In this document: positions 46,555 through 58,299 of the stretch, piece after piece | How the letters are laid out: the number at the start of each line of letters is the position of its first letter | How positions within the stretch are numbered: position 1 is the first letter of the stretch | Source: Dermacentor variabilis | Taxonomy: Eukaryota > Arthropoda > Arachnida > Ixodida > Ixodidae | Assembly: GCF_050947875.1 (NCBI RefSeq) | Contig: NC_134569.1 | Coordinates: forward strand, 38,729,277 to 38,793,276 | DNA: 64,000 nt | Reading direction: 5' to 3' | The notes under the pieces: generated by a model | Database searches by the model: none | What the model was told of the DNA's origin: nothing | What the model saw: only the letters and a program-made list of their open reading frames with translations | Program-made: the position numbers and the translations under genes

Positions 46555-47075
46555 AGAGAGACAGAGCAAATGATAAATGAAAGGTAGGGAGGTTAACCAA
46601 GACTGAGCCCAGTTGGTTACCCTACATTGGGGAAAGGAAAAAGGAGACGGAAAGATTAAAAGAAGAATAGAAAGTCCACTGGAGATATCATTCGGTCACT
46701 CCGTCCGTATCACAGACGCTGACTCCCCCCCCCCCCCTCCAATCCGGTATATAGCTTTCAAATACCGCAGCAGCGCTTTTGTGGCCTTTTGTAGCTGCGA
46801 TATGCGCGGCCTTGGTCCCAAGATCTTGTTCAAAGTGAACGGATTTCTATCTAACTGATTGACAGCGCATAGGTCGTGTCTTTCATTTTCAAAAGATGGG
46901 CAGTAGCACAGTAGATGTTCTATAGTTTCCTCGACACCGCAGGCATTGCACTCGGCGCTATCAGCCATTCCAATCAAAAAAGTATATGCATTGGTGAATG
47001 CGACGCCCAAGCGTAAGCGGCACAACATTGTTTCCTCATTACACGGAAGCCCTGGCAACAGCCGCAGTTGCATTT
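46555..47075 (-). pseudogene. LINE C-terminus and 3' UTR, minus strand
   Basis: From 47073 leftwards: MQLRLLPGLPCNEETMLCRL, RLGVAFTNAYTFLIGMADSA, the module CNACGVEETIEHLLCYC, and LDRNPFTLNKILGPRPR with KATKALLRYLKAI. The frame is open to 46696. The 3' UTR tail (GGTAGGGAGGTTAACCAAG, then GTTGGTTACCCTACATTGG on the plus strand) reaches AGAGAGAGAG at 46553. It is 5'-truncated before RNase H and lies tail to tail with the preceding element. Confidence 0.82.
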
Positions 47076-47324
47076 CGGCAAAGATTACAGAACGGTCACG
47101 GTGTAGCGTAAAATGAGTGCAGCGACGCCGGGCAACACCACGCCAAAAACACGTTGCAAATGTTGGGTATCCGAAAAGTGTCTGTGCAGTGAGAAAATAA
47201 AGAAAAAAATATGATGATGATTGTAAATGTCTTCGTAATTTCTCGAAACGATGAGGATTGGTCTCTGCATTTAGGAAGGCCCATGTCGAAACGTTGCCTT
47301 AAGCCGAAATCATTTGCTCAACTA

Positions 47325-47440
47325 CTTGGATGGATAGAAACAACTTTATTTTGAGTCCGGCAAATTTGACGACCCGGGCTCAGGTCTCCCATGAGGGGAC
47401 TCATGCTCAACTACTCCGCATCGGTTCAACGTTCCGTCTT
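47325..47440 (-). mobile_element. LINE 3' UTR remnant with polyadenylation signal, minus strand
   Basis: On the minus strand the sequence runs GGAGACCTGAGCCCGGGTCG, GCCGGACTCAAAATAAAG and TTGTTTCTATCCATCCA. An AATAAA followed closely by a short-unit tail is the arrangement also seen at 23.85 kb in the I-like LINE. Confidence 0.5.
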
Positions 47441-47981
<541 letters not shown>

Positions 47982-48179
47982 CTCTGTTGCTATACTTCCA
48001 ATTAATTTCTTTCTCTACAGCACACCTACAAACTTTGTTTACCAAGAAGGGAGAAATCTACAGGAGACAAAACAGTCTACTTTATGCCTACATTCTACAC
48101 ATTGCCAGCAGCGAATGCGCAGTTTTTACTCGAGAGCCAAACAGCGTGAAACACGGGACAAAGAACGAGAAAGCACGCG

Positions 48180-48600
48180 AGGCGCCGCTGAAGTTGCGCG
48201 CATATAAGTGTGTAAGCTGAGTCGACGTGGTTTCGTACGCGGATCACGCACTTTATAGTGGTGCGAGACACACACGAAAGTGCGTGTGCTCGGGGACAGT
48301 GGTGGGGTGCCCTAGCAGGAGGCGGGGTGGGGGGAGGGGGGGTCTGTAGGCGACGGCCACGGCGCATTCCACTCGTGCGATCCCCGCCGCGTATACGCCG
48401 GAGAGGGCAGACACGGGCCTTAATGTCGACCGCCTGCGAAGGCGTCAGAGCGGCGGCGCGAACAAATTACAGGTCCTGATCGCGTTTGTATGGGTGTGGC
48501 CGCGGCTACGGTGACCGGTGCGACCGTGGGACGTACGGGAGCTCACGCTGGTCACGGACCGGCCGTCCGCACGTGAGACTCGCGTGAAAGGCAAGCAGCA
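48180..48600. other. CpG-rich segment
   Basis: The composition is distinctly GC- and CpG-rich compared with its flanks (GCGGCGGCGCG, CCGCCGCGTATACGCCGG). CATATAAG at about 48200 could be a TATA element. No coding frame was recognised. It may be a promoter-associated island or simply GC-rich DNA. Confidence 0.25.
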
Positions 48601-49496
48601 CGACGTGCAGAGTGTGACTCCAACAATCTTACAACGTGAATATTTGCGTTCGATTGCTTTTTTTTTTATCGGACCGATGATGAAAGAAGGCTGAACGGCG
48701 TACCAAACTTATCTAAGAACTCTGCTACTAAAGAATGTTTATAATGAATGGGGGCTTTACACCCACCCCAAAACCGCCATGGGGCTGAGAGACACCGTAG
48801 CAGGAGTATAACGCAAGAAGGAAATGGCTTGTTTTTACTGATAGCGTTGACTGTGCCACACTGTTGTTCGCGTGAAGCAAACTTTGTTTAAGACAGTAAG
48901 CGTACGCACAAAAAAAATACTAATAAGTCACCGTGGGATTCAGAGGCTCTTCTTATGCGGCTGATTGATTTCTAAAATAGTTTGCCTGCTTGATTCCACG
49001 TTCGAAGTAGTCTGACTGCAGAATATGCGTGCCTGTTCAAGCCTATTCAAGAAGCCTCGATGACTGATCGATTCAGATCGCGTTTTATTGCTTCTTTCAT
49101 GCGTTTATACTGCTACGATGACCGCGAAGTCCGGGTACACCGTAAAACAATTTGCACCCTTGTCAGTAAACGTATGGAGGAATCGGAGGCTGTAGTGGCT
49201 GCTCTTCCACAGTCGTTGAGTTGTGTCCTAGGAAAAAATTCCTCTCTTCGATACATACTTTGTTCAAAAAGCGCGGCTGCCTCCCCGTGAAGCTAGTACC
49301 TCCTCGAACCAACGGAAAGCAACGAGAGTCAAAGCCTGCCTTCCATTTCAGTTTCCGCGACGCATGTGCAATTCATGTCCTCAGGCACGTGCACGCTACG
49401 TAGAGAGTCATCATCGCGTGCTTGTTTCATTGCGGCGCCTGTAATGTTCCAGCGCCGATTTACATCAGCCGAGTGTCTGCCAAATTGAGAAGAAAA
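48601..49496. other. unassigned span
   Basis: A plus-strand frame at 49060-49290 (76 codons, including KTICTLVSKRMEESEA) reads like coding sequence but has no recognised domain or splice context. Confidence 0.3.
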
Positions 49497-49670
49497 ATGA
49501 GTAACAGTCCTCCGGTGGACAATTTCCTTCTCACTTCTCTCCTGCTGGTGGTGGTGTCGCTGCACGAGCGAAATGGAGTGGCAACTTGCGGCACACAAAT
49601 CGGCATTCGTCAGGTGTACCGACGTATGTGCCGAGACCAATTTGGCGTGTCCTTACGCTTGGAGAAGTGA
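49497..49670 (+). CDS. candidate small secreted peptide (57 aa), function unknown
   Basis: ATG at 49497 has A at -3. The 57-residue product has a hydrophobic core (NFLLTSLLLVVVSL, residues 9-22) that could act as a signal peptide, then a short basic tail with two cysteines (TCGTQIGIRQVYRRMCRDQF) and a TGA at 49668. Ticks secrete many small Cys-containing salivary peptides, and a leader-type first exon is common, but nothing here matches a family known to me. The leader lacks the usual positive N-terminus. A minus-strand frame overlaps it, and the reading may be chance. Confidence 0.22.
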   Translation: MSNSPPVDNFLLTSLLLVVVSLHERNGVATCGTQIGIRQVYRRMCRDQFGVSLRLEK

Positions 49671-51025
49671 AAGAAACTCAGAACGGAACGGGGGTGGTGG
49701 TGTCAATGGGTTCTCCACCCTGAGGTCATCTGCCTGCAATTACAACAAAGGTTTCTTCGGTATCGTTTAACGAAGCAGAGAATCCTGCATAAGCGCAAAA
49801 GCTTGCACGCGATCGTGGCATATTGAATTGAGAGAAATTTTGGTCAGCTGGCACAGTGACACGCTCGTTTAAACAACACATTCAAAGGAAGAGAAGCCAC
49901 TAACATGCGATTCGAGTTATAATGCTCCCACTCGTGCTGACTAAATTCGCTACGCTCCGTATACTTCAAAGATATACATCGATGCATGTGATTAATGAAG
50001 CGCACCTACGTGCGTAAATCGGCTTTTGTGCATACGGATCTTTCTTATCTTTTCTTTTCTCTTTTTTTTTCGCATCAATATTTCATGTCAGCACCTTGTA
50101 TCAAGCGCGGTTGGCCTTCCTTCGTGATTTTTTTTTTTCTGACGGAGTAATCTTCATCTCATTTTGGCGTGAACTACTTTCGGTAGTCGCTTGGGCCAGT
50201 AGCAACGCGCTCTTAGTTGCGCACAGATCTAATAGAGGAAATGGAATTTGAAGATGGAGATAAAATACACGCTCTCTTGTGCCCGCACTAAATGAGCTGC
50301 TGAAATGCCTCTGTCATGTTATGCGCACAAACACAAGAACTGAGAGCAGAAAAAAGAGGACAACGACAGGCAACGTTTTTATATGCAACAAAATGAGGTC
50401 GAAGCCACTCGCATTGGCTTCTTCAGTGTGCTTGGTGCTCTATGCTACGGCGCCATAACAGACTACAGTCCCGCAGTACTCCTTACGATTGATAGTTTAA
50501 AGAACTACCGCGCCCTAACTCATAGTCCGCCTTTCCTTTTTTATAATACAGCTAATAACCCAACCGACCTCAGCTAACTCCTTCGCATTCAGGAGCTGCT
50601 GCTACGACAGTGGTGTGCTTAAAGGGCAAGTATTTTCTAGGGCAATATAAGACTCTTACAGGACGCTGGCAGCGTGCAGGCCATTATTCCGGTCAGAATT
50701 GCATCTTATTCTAGCATGCCGCTAATTCAAATTCTCATATAGTGTTTCCTTGTCAAGGCTGCTGGACGTGCGGGCAATTACGGCTGACTGGGAATCCAGT
50801 CCCTGCACGGCATTCGGCATCCGTCTTTGCCGCATGTGCGCACATACAGAAGCTCCGGAGGGGGTTCTGCGCACGCCTCTAACATATATGGGTTTTCACT
50901 AGCTGCCATAACACCAGGTCCAAATTTTAACTTTATTTAAGACCGATTCTTAGTGATTTCGAACGAAAAGACCCGCTGCATTGATCCTGCTAAGGTCCGT
51001 TATAACTGTCTCCCGGCCTTTCATT

Positions 51026-51061
<36 letters not shown>

Positions 51062-51349
51062 GTTCGCTGTGATAACCGCTGTCGCACTGTTACAGAGTTT
51101 GGGCCACTGTTTTCTCTTTGAAGAAGCCTCAACACCACCACCCGCAAAGATGCCTACAGTATACAATTCAATATTCCTATGTAGGCTGCGAACTCAACCC
51201 ATCTTCGGGGAAGGGTGGCGTTTTATAAGTCCGTCAACAATGGTTGAACGGTGCGCCACGTTCGTCTTACTCCGCCTGCAGTGCTGTCACATTCATCATG
51301 CGTGAGCCTAGGGATCGAAACTAAAGAAGACCGGATGAAGAGAGCCGCA
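49671..51349. other. unassigned span
   Basis: Several T-runs (50057-50069, 50132-50142) and a (CT)n array at 51026-51061. No gene recognised. Confidence 0.35.
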
Positions 51350-51535
51350 GAGGACGACGCGAGGGAAGGCGACCTGCTTTGCTTGCCGTCTGCGTGCCGA
51401 AACGCACACGTTTGTCCAGTTCGACATCACAGATGAAATCTCACTGGATACCGGAAGAGAGCGCAATGTTCCCGCATCGAATGGTAAGCATGAAGAACGT
51501 AAAAATTCCCGAGCGTATACCTTTGAATGGTATCG
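51350..51535 (+). other. candidate exon ending at a good splice donor
   Basis: One frame is open through this span, with FVQFDITDEISLDTGRERN followed by VPASNGKHEERKNSRAYTF. It ends at TATCG|GTGAGT (donor at 51536). Possible acceptors are TGTCCAG|TTCGAC and ACATCACAG|ATG. A second donor-like ATG|GTAAGC lies inside at 51484. The composition is charged and protein-like, but no family was recognised and no neighbouring exon established. Confidence 0.2.
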
Positions 51536-52320
51536 GTGAGTGGGACGCGTATGTAAGTACATACTAGTACGTGACGTGTACGACATCGCCTACAGAAAGT
51601 ATACGACGCAGGAGACACGCATCCATTGAGGCTCTGAACGTTATCGTTGTCCGAGCTACGTGACCGTAATGGCGACGTGCGTGCCTGGCTGTGTATAAGC
51701 CATAAGTTTCCGCGTGACCTGTTCGACGCAGCGTGGGCACTGTCGTTGGACTCAACTTAGCAGATACAACGCAAAGAACACGAAGTTGTTGCTAGGAAGG
51801 CTTGAGTTGGACAGCTTACCTCACCCCGTCTTTGCTTGAAAGACATAGCTAAGCCTACGCTGCTTGTCTTTTCTCCCCAGTGTGGGTGTGGTTAGGGCTC
51901 ACGTTGAAACAATGAGAAACTGCAAGCAGGGTGCATTTGTAGGCACGTGAAATGCAACTCACAATGGCTGAGTTTGGTTTCCTGTTGCCGTTTCGCGTGA
52001 CGACAGAAAGAAGCCTGCGCAGGTCAAGCGGACATGGCTTGTCAGCGACGCGAACAGCTTGGCGTTCGCTACATTCTGGCTCAAGGTATCGCCGGCCTGC
52101 ACGATAAAGACGGGACCTCGCGCTCTCGGCTCGCTCGGGTGGATTTACTGACGGAGCGAGTTACGTACCGGCTTTAAGACCGTCTCGAATTCGGCGCGCC
52201 GTTCGCCTTGTTTCTTATCGCGACTGAACATCGCATCTGAGTAGCACGACAGGATGCCTTCGGACCGTCTCGTGCGCACCCCGCTTCCACTCGCACACGA
52301 TGCGCATTCTTGCCTGTAGT
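51536..52320. other. unassigned span
   Basis: No gene recognised; CpG content rises towards 52100-52300. Confidence 0.3.
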
Positions 52321-52445
52321 CTGCCCTCTCTCACTCTCTCTCTCTCTCTCTGTTGCTGGTGTCTAATTTTGCGTTTCTTTGTTTTACTGAACATGTCGGA
52401 TTTTGTGGGTACGAAACCGAACGGAGGAAAAGAAGTGATAGAGCG
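52321..52445 (+). other. candidate 5' UTR with (CT)n and short first coding exon
   Basis: A (CT)n tract at about 52325-52351 lies upstream of ATG 52393 (AACATGT, A at -3), which opens MSDFVGTKPNGGKEVIER. The frame ends exactly at GAGCG|GTGAGG, a donor-like site at 52446. The setting is CpG-rich. This is a signal-based guess: no protein family was recognised. Confidence 0.2.
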
Positions 52446-53292
52446 GTGAGGAGGTTTGATTTGTCGTGTCTCGAGGGGCAAATACCTGTCCTCGATGGAA
52501 TCCACGAACCGGAAGGAGTTGCGGGCTTCTGTGGACGCAGACCGAGCGGGGTGCGGTGGCGCATCTCTGGCCGTCAATTTTGGGAATTCGTGCTCTGCGC
52601 ACGGGGAACTAGTCGCGTGGGCTCACTGGCTGTATCGCATCTTGAGAGCTAATGGTCGGCTAGTAAAGTTAAGCAACTCGTTAATCCTTTCAGCGCTGAC
52701 GGCGCGTTACTGATACAGCCGATGCCCGAGTCGTCGTATGTTTGCTTTTGTCGTCGTCCGTAAAGATTAAGGCCCTGCATCATCAATCCCCGCCCGCCGC
52801 TCTCTTGAGGATAGCACTCTACAGTGAAACAGGGCTGAGCGCGCACTTACCATGCCTGACGTAGGTAGAATACGAAATGAGCACGAGGCTGCGCGGAGCG
52901 CACTTCAGTATAAAATGTTGAATACCAAATACCGGACATCGAAGTTTCAGAGAAATCACTTTCACATAAGTTCACGCTGTTCAATACGTTAATATATTAC
53001 ATCGAGCAGACGATAGTCCTTCTAAAGAAGTTATGTTCAACTTCGCTGAAGATTCCAGGGTAACGCGATGCCTTTGAACAGCGTTTTGATAAATTATAAC
53101 TTCGCTTACTTTATCTGGTCTTCCTTTCGGTGTCGCATTTAGTCAGGAACTCCGTTAGCCATATGATAGAAGTAAATTGTCCGCATGGTAGTTCTTCCTT
53201 CGTTGTTGCTGTACACCGCAGTCGCGTTATAAAGCCAGCACAAAGCATGAACGCTCTACGCAAATTCATGACTACAATTTAGCAATTCTGTA
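52446..53292. other. unassigned span
   Basis: A 99-codon plus-strand frame runs across the junction but has no motif. No repeat recognised. Confidence 0.3.
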
Positions 53293-53680
53293 TTTAAAAG
53301 ATTGGCCACTTTGCCCCTGTTCTCGACACAGCGCGCAGCGGCTGTCGCTAGCGGCCGCGTTGGCACGCCTTGACGACAGGCCACTTTCAGAACTGCAGTC
53401 TTGGAATGCCGACATGAACTCTCCTCGCACCGAAAGTCGGTCAAGGCTTTGTTGACCTTTTTATGTGGCAGGGGCCTCTTAGAAAGACTCTAATGATCCC
53501 GTCCTTCTTTTCTTTCTTTTTTCACACCTTTCTTTTTTTGTCCCCGCTTTTCTTTCCGTCTTTACTTCCCCTTTCCCTTCCACTAGTGCATGGTAGCGAA
53601 CCGGAGGCTTGAACTCTGGTTAACCTCCCTGCATTTCTCTCATTTGCATCTCTCTCTCTCTCTCTCGTCTGTGACGGTCA
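53293..53680 (+). pseudogene. LINE ORF2 extreme C-terminus and 3' UTR
   Basis: The frame reads LCPCSRHSAQRLSLAAALA and RLDDRPLSELQSW, shifts once, and ends VKALLTFLCGRGLLERL at a TAA near 53494. The 3' UTR then has GGTAGCGAACCGGA, CTCTGGTTAACCTCCCTGCA and (CT)n at 53650-53667. It is the same end as in the 42-46 kb element, heavily 5'-truncated. Confidence 0.78.
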
Positions 53681-53899
53681 CGTATAATACGCGTTCAACG
53701 ACCGGTTAAAAAACTCAATAAATCCGTCAGTTGTTTGTTTGTTTTTTCTTCGATCCGTTCGCGTTTAGTTCTGGCCCGATAGTGCAGTTCCAGCATGTGG
53801 GTTCAAAGGGTCGGCTTTTAAATGTGAGCACGGCACACACGTTCGTCCTCTGCGTGAGGTGTCGGGTCCGTGCCGGGCACGGCGCCGCGCATTACGCAC

Positions 53900-54232
53900 C
53901 CAAATGAGCGGCAATATCGGCCGGTACTGCACTGGCGGCGCCCACGTGTGCGTCGTTGCTCTCTCAGGCACGCCCGGGCGCGACACACGCTGCCTGGCCC
54001 CCAGCTCCACCTCCTCGTCCTGCCGGCTGTCGCTCCCCGATACCCTCGGTTGCTGTGCGGGCTCTCCCTGCTCTTGTTTCGAGTCGTTCCGCAGCGTCTC
54101 CCGGCGACGCGATGCCCAGCTGATGCTGCGCTCGATCGAGCCTGTTCGACCAGAGGGGCCACTCGAAGTACAGGGCACGGTCGACAACTGCGAGACCTTA
54201 TCAGTGACAACTTTTGAGGACGTGAGGGCTTT
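53900..54232 (-). other. candidate host coding exon, 111 codons
   Basis: Minus strand: an acceptor-like TTTATTGCAG precedes 54232 and a donor-like TTGG|GTGCGT follows 53900. The 333 bases between are fully open in the frame that starts KALTSSKVVTDKVSQLS, and the exon would be phase 0 at both ends. The product is Ser/Arg/Glu-rich (SIERSISWASRRRETLRND, then SGSDSRQDEEVELGAR), like a disordered cytoplasmic segment. The opposite strand is also open in this CpG-rich DNA, so length alone proves little. Protein family unknown. Confidence 0.28.
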
Positions 54233-55506
54233 CTGCAATAAACCTCCGGGGAACGCGCGCAGAAACCGACCGAAGTGGGAGGGAGGGCTTCGCAGCGAAG
54301 GAGCAGGGGGAAGCCGGAATAAGCGGGCGAATAAATGTCCACACGCCATAGCAGGACACCAGGGTGCAGGTACGGCCTAAAAGAGCCTCCTCGGGAGCTG
54401 GCCTAGGATTCCACGACGAAGGTGAAAAGAAAAACAGCTCGCTCAGATAACCTGCGCCGAGCATTTTGAGAGCGTCGTGGAGACGAAGGGGGGGAAACCG
54501 AGGGGGCCAGGTATACAATAAAGCGGACAACCATGAGCCAAGAAGGGGAGAGCAAAGCGGAGGGGTATCGCTCTCCACTTACAGGCGAGCAGCAATGTCG
54601 CGAGATGACGTCTGTTGATAACCGGCGGTGGTGGGCTCTCCGCGGCGAGTTGTGATGATGGGCGAGACCGCAGGATCAGACCAGAGAAGAAGCTGACGAG
54701 GAGAAAGGGAACGGCTGCAGACAGGATCGCGTCCACGGCAGACGGGTGTCACGTACAAGGCTTAATCGGGGAACAAGTGCATTCTGCGTCGCGCTACACA
54801 TGTCTACGTGGCTGCCGCCCGCTTCTTCCCTCGTTCGCCAAGGACGAACGAACGAACCTCTTCGTAGCGATGCAACGGCGACCGGCCTACCCTCTCGACT
54901 TCTTTCCATTGCCGATACCTGCTTGCACCAAAACGTGCTGTAGAGAAAGAACGGAGCAAGTGCTGGGAGGGTGTTAAGCAAGCACGCGACAGTGGTGATA
55001 GCTCGCCTCTTTGACTGAGAGGAGACGAATGCTTCTGGAAGGGGGTCGCGCTGAAGACGTTAAGGTGTCATCGCGCACGGTGTCAACGCACTTGGCCTGG
55101 TGCCCGTCAGGCCGGCCGGCGCTGATCTTATCTGCGCTAAAATTGAGCTCTTAGGGTGGAATTATACTGGCGCGTTTTGAAGCTGTCGGAGAAAAGGGTG
55201 GAGGAAGGCTGCGACGTGTTCTGCGCTTTCATTGGCCTTCAGAGTTCGCCTGTCGCGGCCAATAGAAGGCTCGAAACTGCGACGCATTCGCTCAAGCTCC
55301 GCCACGCATGAGAAAGGTCTGGCATAATGTGTTTGGCACATATTATTGCGGCTGTTGTCAACGCTGATGGAAGTCTTCGCGGCATACAAATACGAAGGCG
55401 AGTAACCAATACTGAGGGAATGTGTTTTATTTCAAGCAAACAAAGCGTCCTGGAATCAAATGCGAACGACGGCAGTTGTACTGCGCTCAGCATCTCGATT
55501 TTTTAG
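54233..55506. other. CpG-rich unassigned span with CCAAT motifs
   Basis: Overlapping frames on both strands. On the minus strand an open stretch from about 54716 ends at GCTCGCCT|GTAAGT (54582-54577 on the plus strand), a perfect donor hexamer. Facing CCAAT motifs (ATTGGCC near 55232, GGCCAATAG near 55257) suggest promoter-like DNA. No gene model is proposed. Confidence 0.25.
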
Positions 55507-55708
55507 ACGCAAGATTCATTGCAAAAAGCTTAAAGAAAATCAGCGACGATGTCTTTCCTTTAACTTGAGCAGACTTTGTGTGAAGAATTCGTTACAAGAG
55601 GGGGTTAGACGACTGTATTCGTGGAATGACAGCAAGTACAAAGAAGATACCCGTGGAAATGTCCGAATAATCTGGCAGTCCGAAACAAAAGAGAAACTCA
55701 TTGTGCAG
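55507..55708 (+). other. candidate exon ending in CAG|GTAAAA
   Basis: A TTTTTTAG acceptor-like end at 55506 precedes an open frame containing SRLCVKNSLQEGVRRLYSW and NVRIIWQSETKEKLIVQ, which reaches a donor-like CAG|GTAAAA at 55709. The polypyrimidine tract is short. The amino-acid mix is protein-like, but no family was recognised. Confidence 0.2.
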
Positions 55709-57750
55709 GTAAAATCAATGGCGTTTTATTTTTACAGCGCCAGCGCACCGCAATTTTATGCTACAGAATTTTGCTCAGTGTAGGCTGCATTAAAATGAAA
55801 TTAACTTGACATTTTGTTCTATCCTAGTCCACGGGTTCATCGGGCGTTCAGCGTTTGTCGACGTGCGCCGCGCCCGGGTCATCATGTAGACACCGTGCAG
55901 GTGGCCTCGACTCCACGACACTGTCAGTTTGGGCTGTGTTGGGGGAATTCTGTACGGAGCCTCGTTGCCTTTCTGCCCCCGTCCGAACTTACGCCTTTCC
56001 TTCAGTAAGCGCACACGCGAACTTCCTAGGCATTCTCGGTATAGTTGCCGGCTGGTCGCCCGCGGACCCAAGCGCTGCATCATGCACGTGATTTCGCGCC
56101 CAATCGCGGATACGGAAGATTGGCACTAAAAATTTTGAAAGTGAACTTCCGGCAACGGCTTGCCACCCGTCGCGCCCGTCACCTCCACCTAAGCAGCGCC
56201 GCTTCGTGAGAGTCGGCGACCATCGGAGTAGCGGTTTGTTGCCAAGTGCGCGTTACGATGATGATGATGTCATCGTCGGCAGCACAACTAGACGCAGTTA
56301 ATGGCGGGTTCGCGGAAATTAATAAGCACGCAGGCGCACGCATCATGCATAGTGAAACTTCATTTTTCAAAATTTCCGCACTCCGAAATAGAGAGAGAGA
56401 GGGGGGGGGGGCGCTTTACGCAAGTATATACGCTATCTCTAAACTAGCCCAGCACCTCCTAGAAAAGGCTCTAGGAAATGTCGGAAATGCTCACTAACAA
56501 TTGATATACGCAAATATAATTTCATTAAAATCTGCTTTTTTTATTTTCTTGTGTCCTTTCCTTCGTTTCTTGCATAACGCATGTGAGATTTTGAGATAGC
56601 CGGCTCTGACGTAGCCTATACCTTCCCATGCTTCTACATCTAAACAAAATTTAAAAACAAGCTTTCGTGTTTTCGATATCACGCCGAAGTCTCCCACAAA
56701 TACATCATATATTTCTGTCCCCGGCGGCCCCATGTGGTGTTGATGTTGTTGCTTCTCCAGTGACGTCTACGCCCATCGCATTTAGGCGCCGTGATGATTG
56801 GTTCGTGTTTTAGCTAGCAATACAGGTGCCGCCTCGGTGCCAGAAAAAAACAGACACAGCTGCAACTGAGCTCACACAAATGAAGCGCCGTTAATATGGA
56901 AGAAATCAAACACTGCCGAGTAGCGTCATTGCGATAAGTTGACAAAACTTCAACGTCAATTCGCTAAATGGGTAACAAAATTCAAATGCAAACAGAGTGC
57001 ATGCAATAAACGGCATAGGTTTAAGCAAAATATAGTGGGCATAATATCATGGTGACAAATGTCACGTGCTAAGAGGCTCTGAGTTGTTCTCAGCAAAACT
57101 TCAGAGGGAAAAATGCAGCAGATCCAACGAGCTGGAATCATGTGTAAATGCGTGTGTACTCGGCACGAATACACGCACGCACGCACACATACAAGCGCAC
57201 ACTAACTATGCCGAGCCATCTGTTAGGTGGAGTTGCTGACTATTAGCCAGTCAGAAGGACGCCTTGAACGCATCGTGATTACAGAGGCAGCATGCGCATA
57301 CGTACGTAGCGCAATTGGAGTAAATTTTGTCCGCAAGAAGCATTTGCTACCTCATTACCGTGTAGCCGTAGATGCGCGAAAGCAAGCGTTCTGGTTCTTT
57401 TTTTTTTTCCCGCAAGGCTGCCGCTGTCGCGGATGCGTGGAGGCGAGCGCTATCTGGTGGTGCTGCAAGGCAACCAGCGACCCGCGTGCTCCGCTGTGAT
57501 TGGTTAGCCTATTCGGCAAGGGAACAGCCAGGCCGCAGCTCCCACGGTCACGAAACCCGGCGAGGTTCACAAATACATGTTTCGCTTTCAAAGGCTTGCC
57601 GTTTTTGCGCGTCTGGTTTTCTTTTTTTTTTTTTTTCTAGAAGACCTGACAGCGAACGCTCTAGACGCTTACTCTCAAGAATTGCGTCCACTGCGCGATA
57701 GTGCAAAGGCAGCTATAGTTTTAAGATAGCGATTTCAAAGCAAGCGCTGG
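55709..57750. other. unassigned span
   Basis: GAGAGA followed by a G-run at 56390-56410, and a (CA)/(CG)-type run near 57172-57200. No gene recognised. Confidence 0.35.
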
Positions 57751-57929
57751 TATAAAACGCGCGGGTCAATATAAATGCCGTTCAGTTAACCCAGCAGGAG
57801 TTAGGGCTCACGGGAGAATAGCTAAAGGAAAGCGTTGAAAGGGAGCTGGAGGCGTTCGAGGAGGCATCAGGACGGTGCAGGTGGTGCTCGGACGCCTCGG
57901 AGTGCCTCGGAACGTCCGCCGGGACTCTG
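57751..57929 (+). promoter_or_regulatory. candidate core promoter (TATA + initiator) and non-coding first exon
   Basis: TATAAAA at 57751-57757 is followed by TCAGTT at 57782-57787, the arthropod initiator, with its A at 57784, 33 bases after the TATA start. This is the canonical spacing. The presumed first exon (57784-57929) ends at GACTCTG|GTGAGA, a good donor. Further on, ATG 57990 opens a 97-codon frame (MASEGVGATSRLPDTAIHGV), unrecognised. It could serve a host gene or an LTR-type element; no second LTR was noticed. Confidence 0.33.
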
Positions 57930-58299
57930 GTGAGAACCGTAGGGCTTTGGGCCTGAGCTTCCCGACCCCATTCTCGGTAACTCTTTTTCATGGCTTCCGA
58001 GGGTGTAGGGGCCACTTCAAGACTTCCCGACACTGCGATTCACGGTGTTCACCTCAGGAGCGAGCGGGAACCTTCGTCACCGCATGTACTTTATACAGTC
58101 GTTACGCCAGAGCCGTGCGGCGTAACGACATGCGGAAAACCATTCTCCACATTTAGACTTCGTCGCTTCCGCGTTTACTGCATAGCATTATTGAACTTCA
58201 TAAGTGAACTTTTGATTTTTGAGCGGACAGTGACTTTTCTTTCCTTAGGCCATTACGTGAAGTTCATTGTTTTGTTTATGTAAGCTGTGCCACTTTTCT

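Noticed and set aside
49581..49650. Insulin/relaxin B-chain resemblance in the small peptide (CG followed by a second Cys)
   Set aside because: The spacing between cysteines is 13 residues rather than 11, and no A-chain-like region follows.
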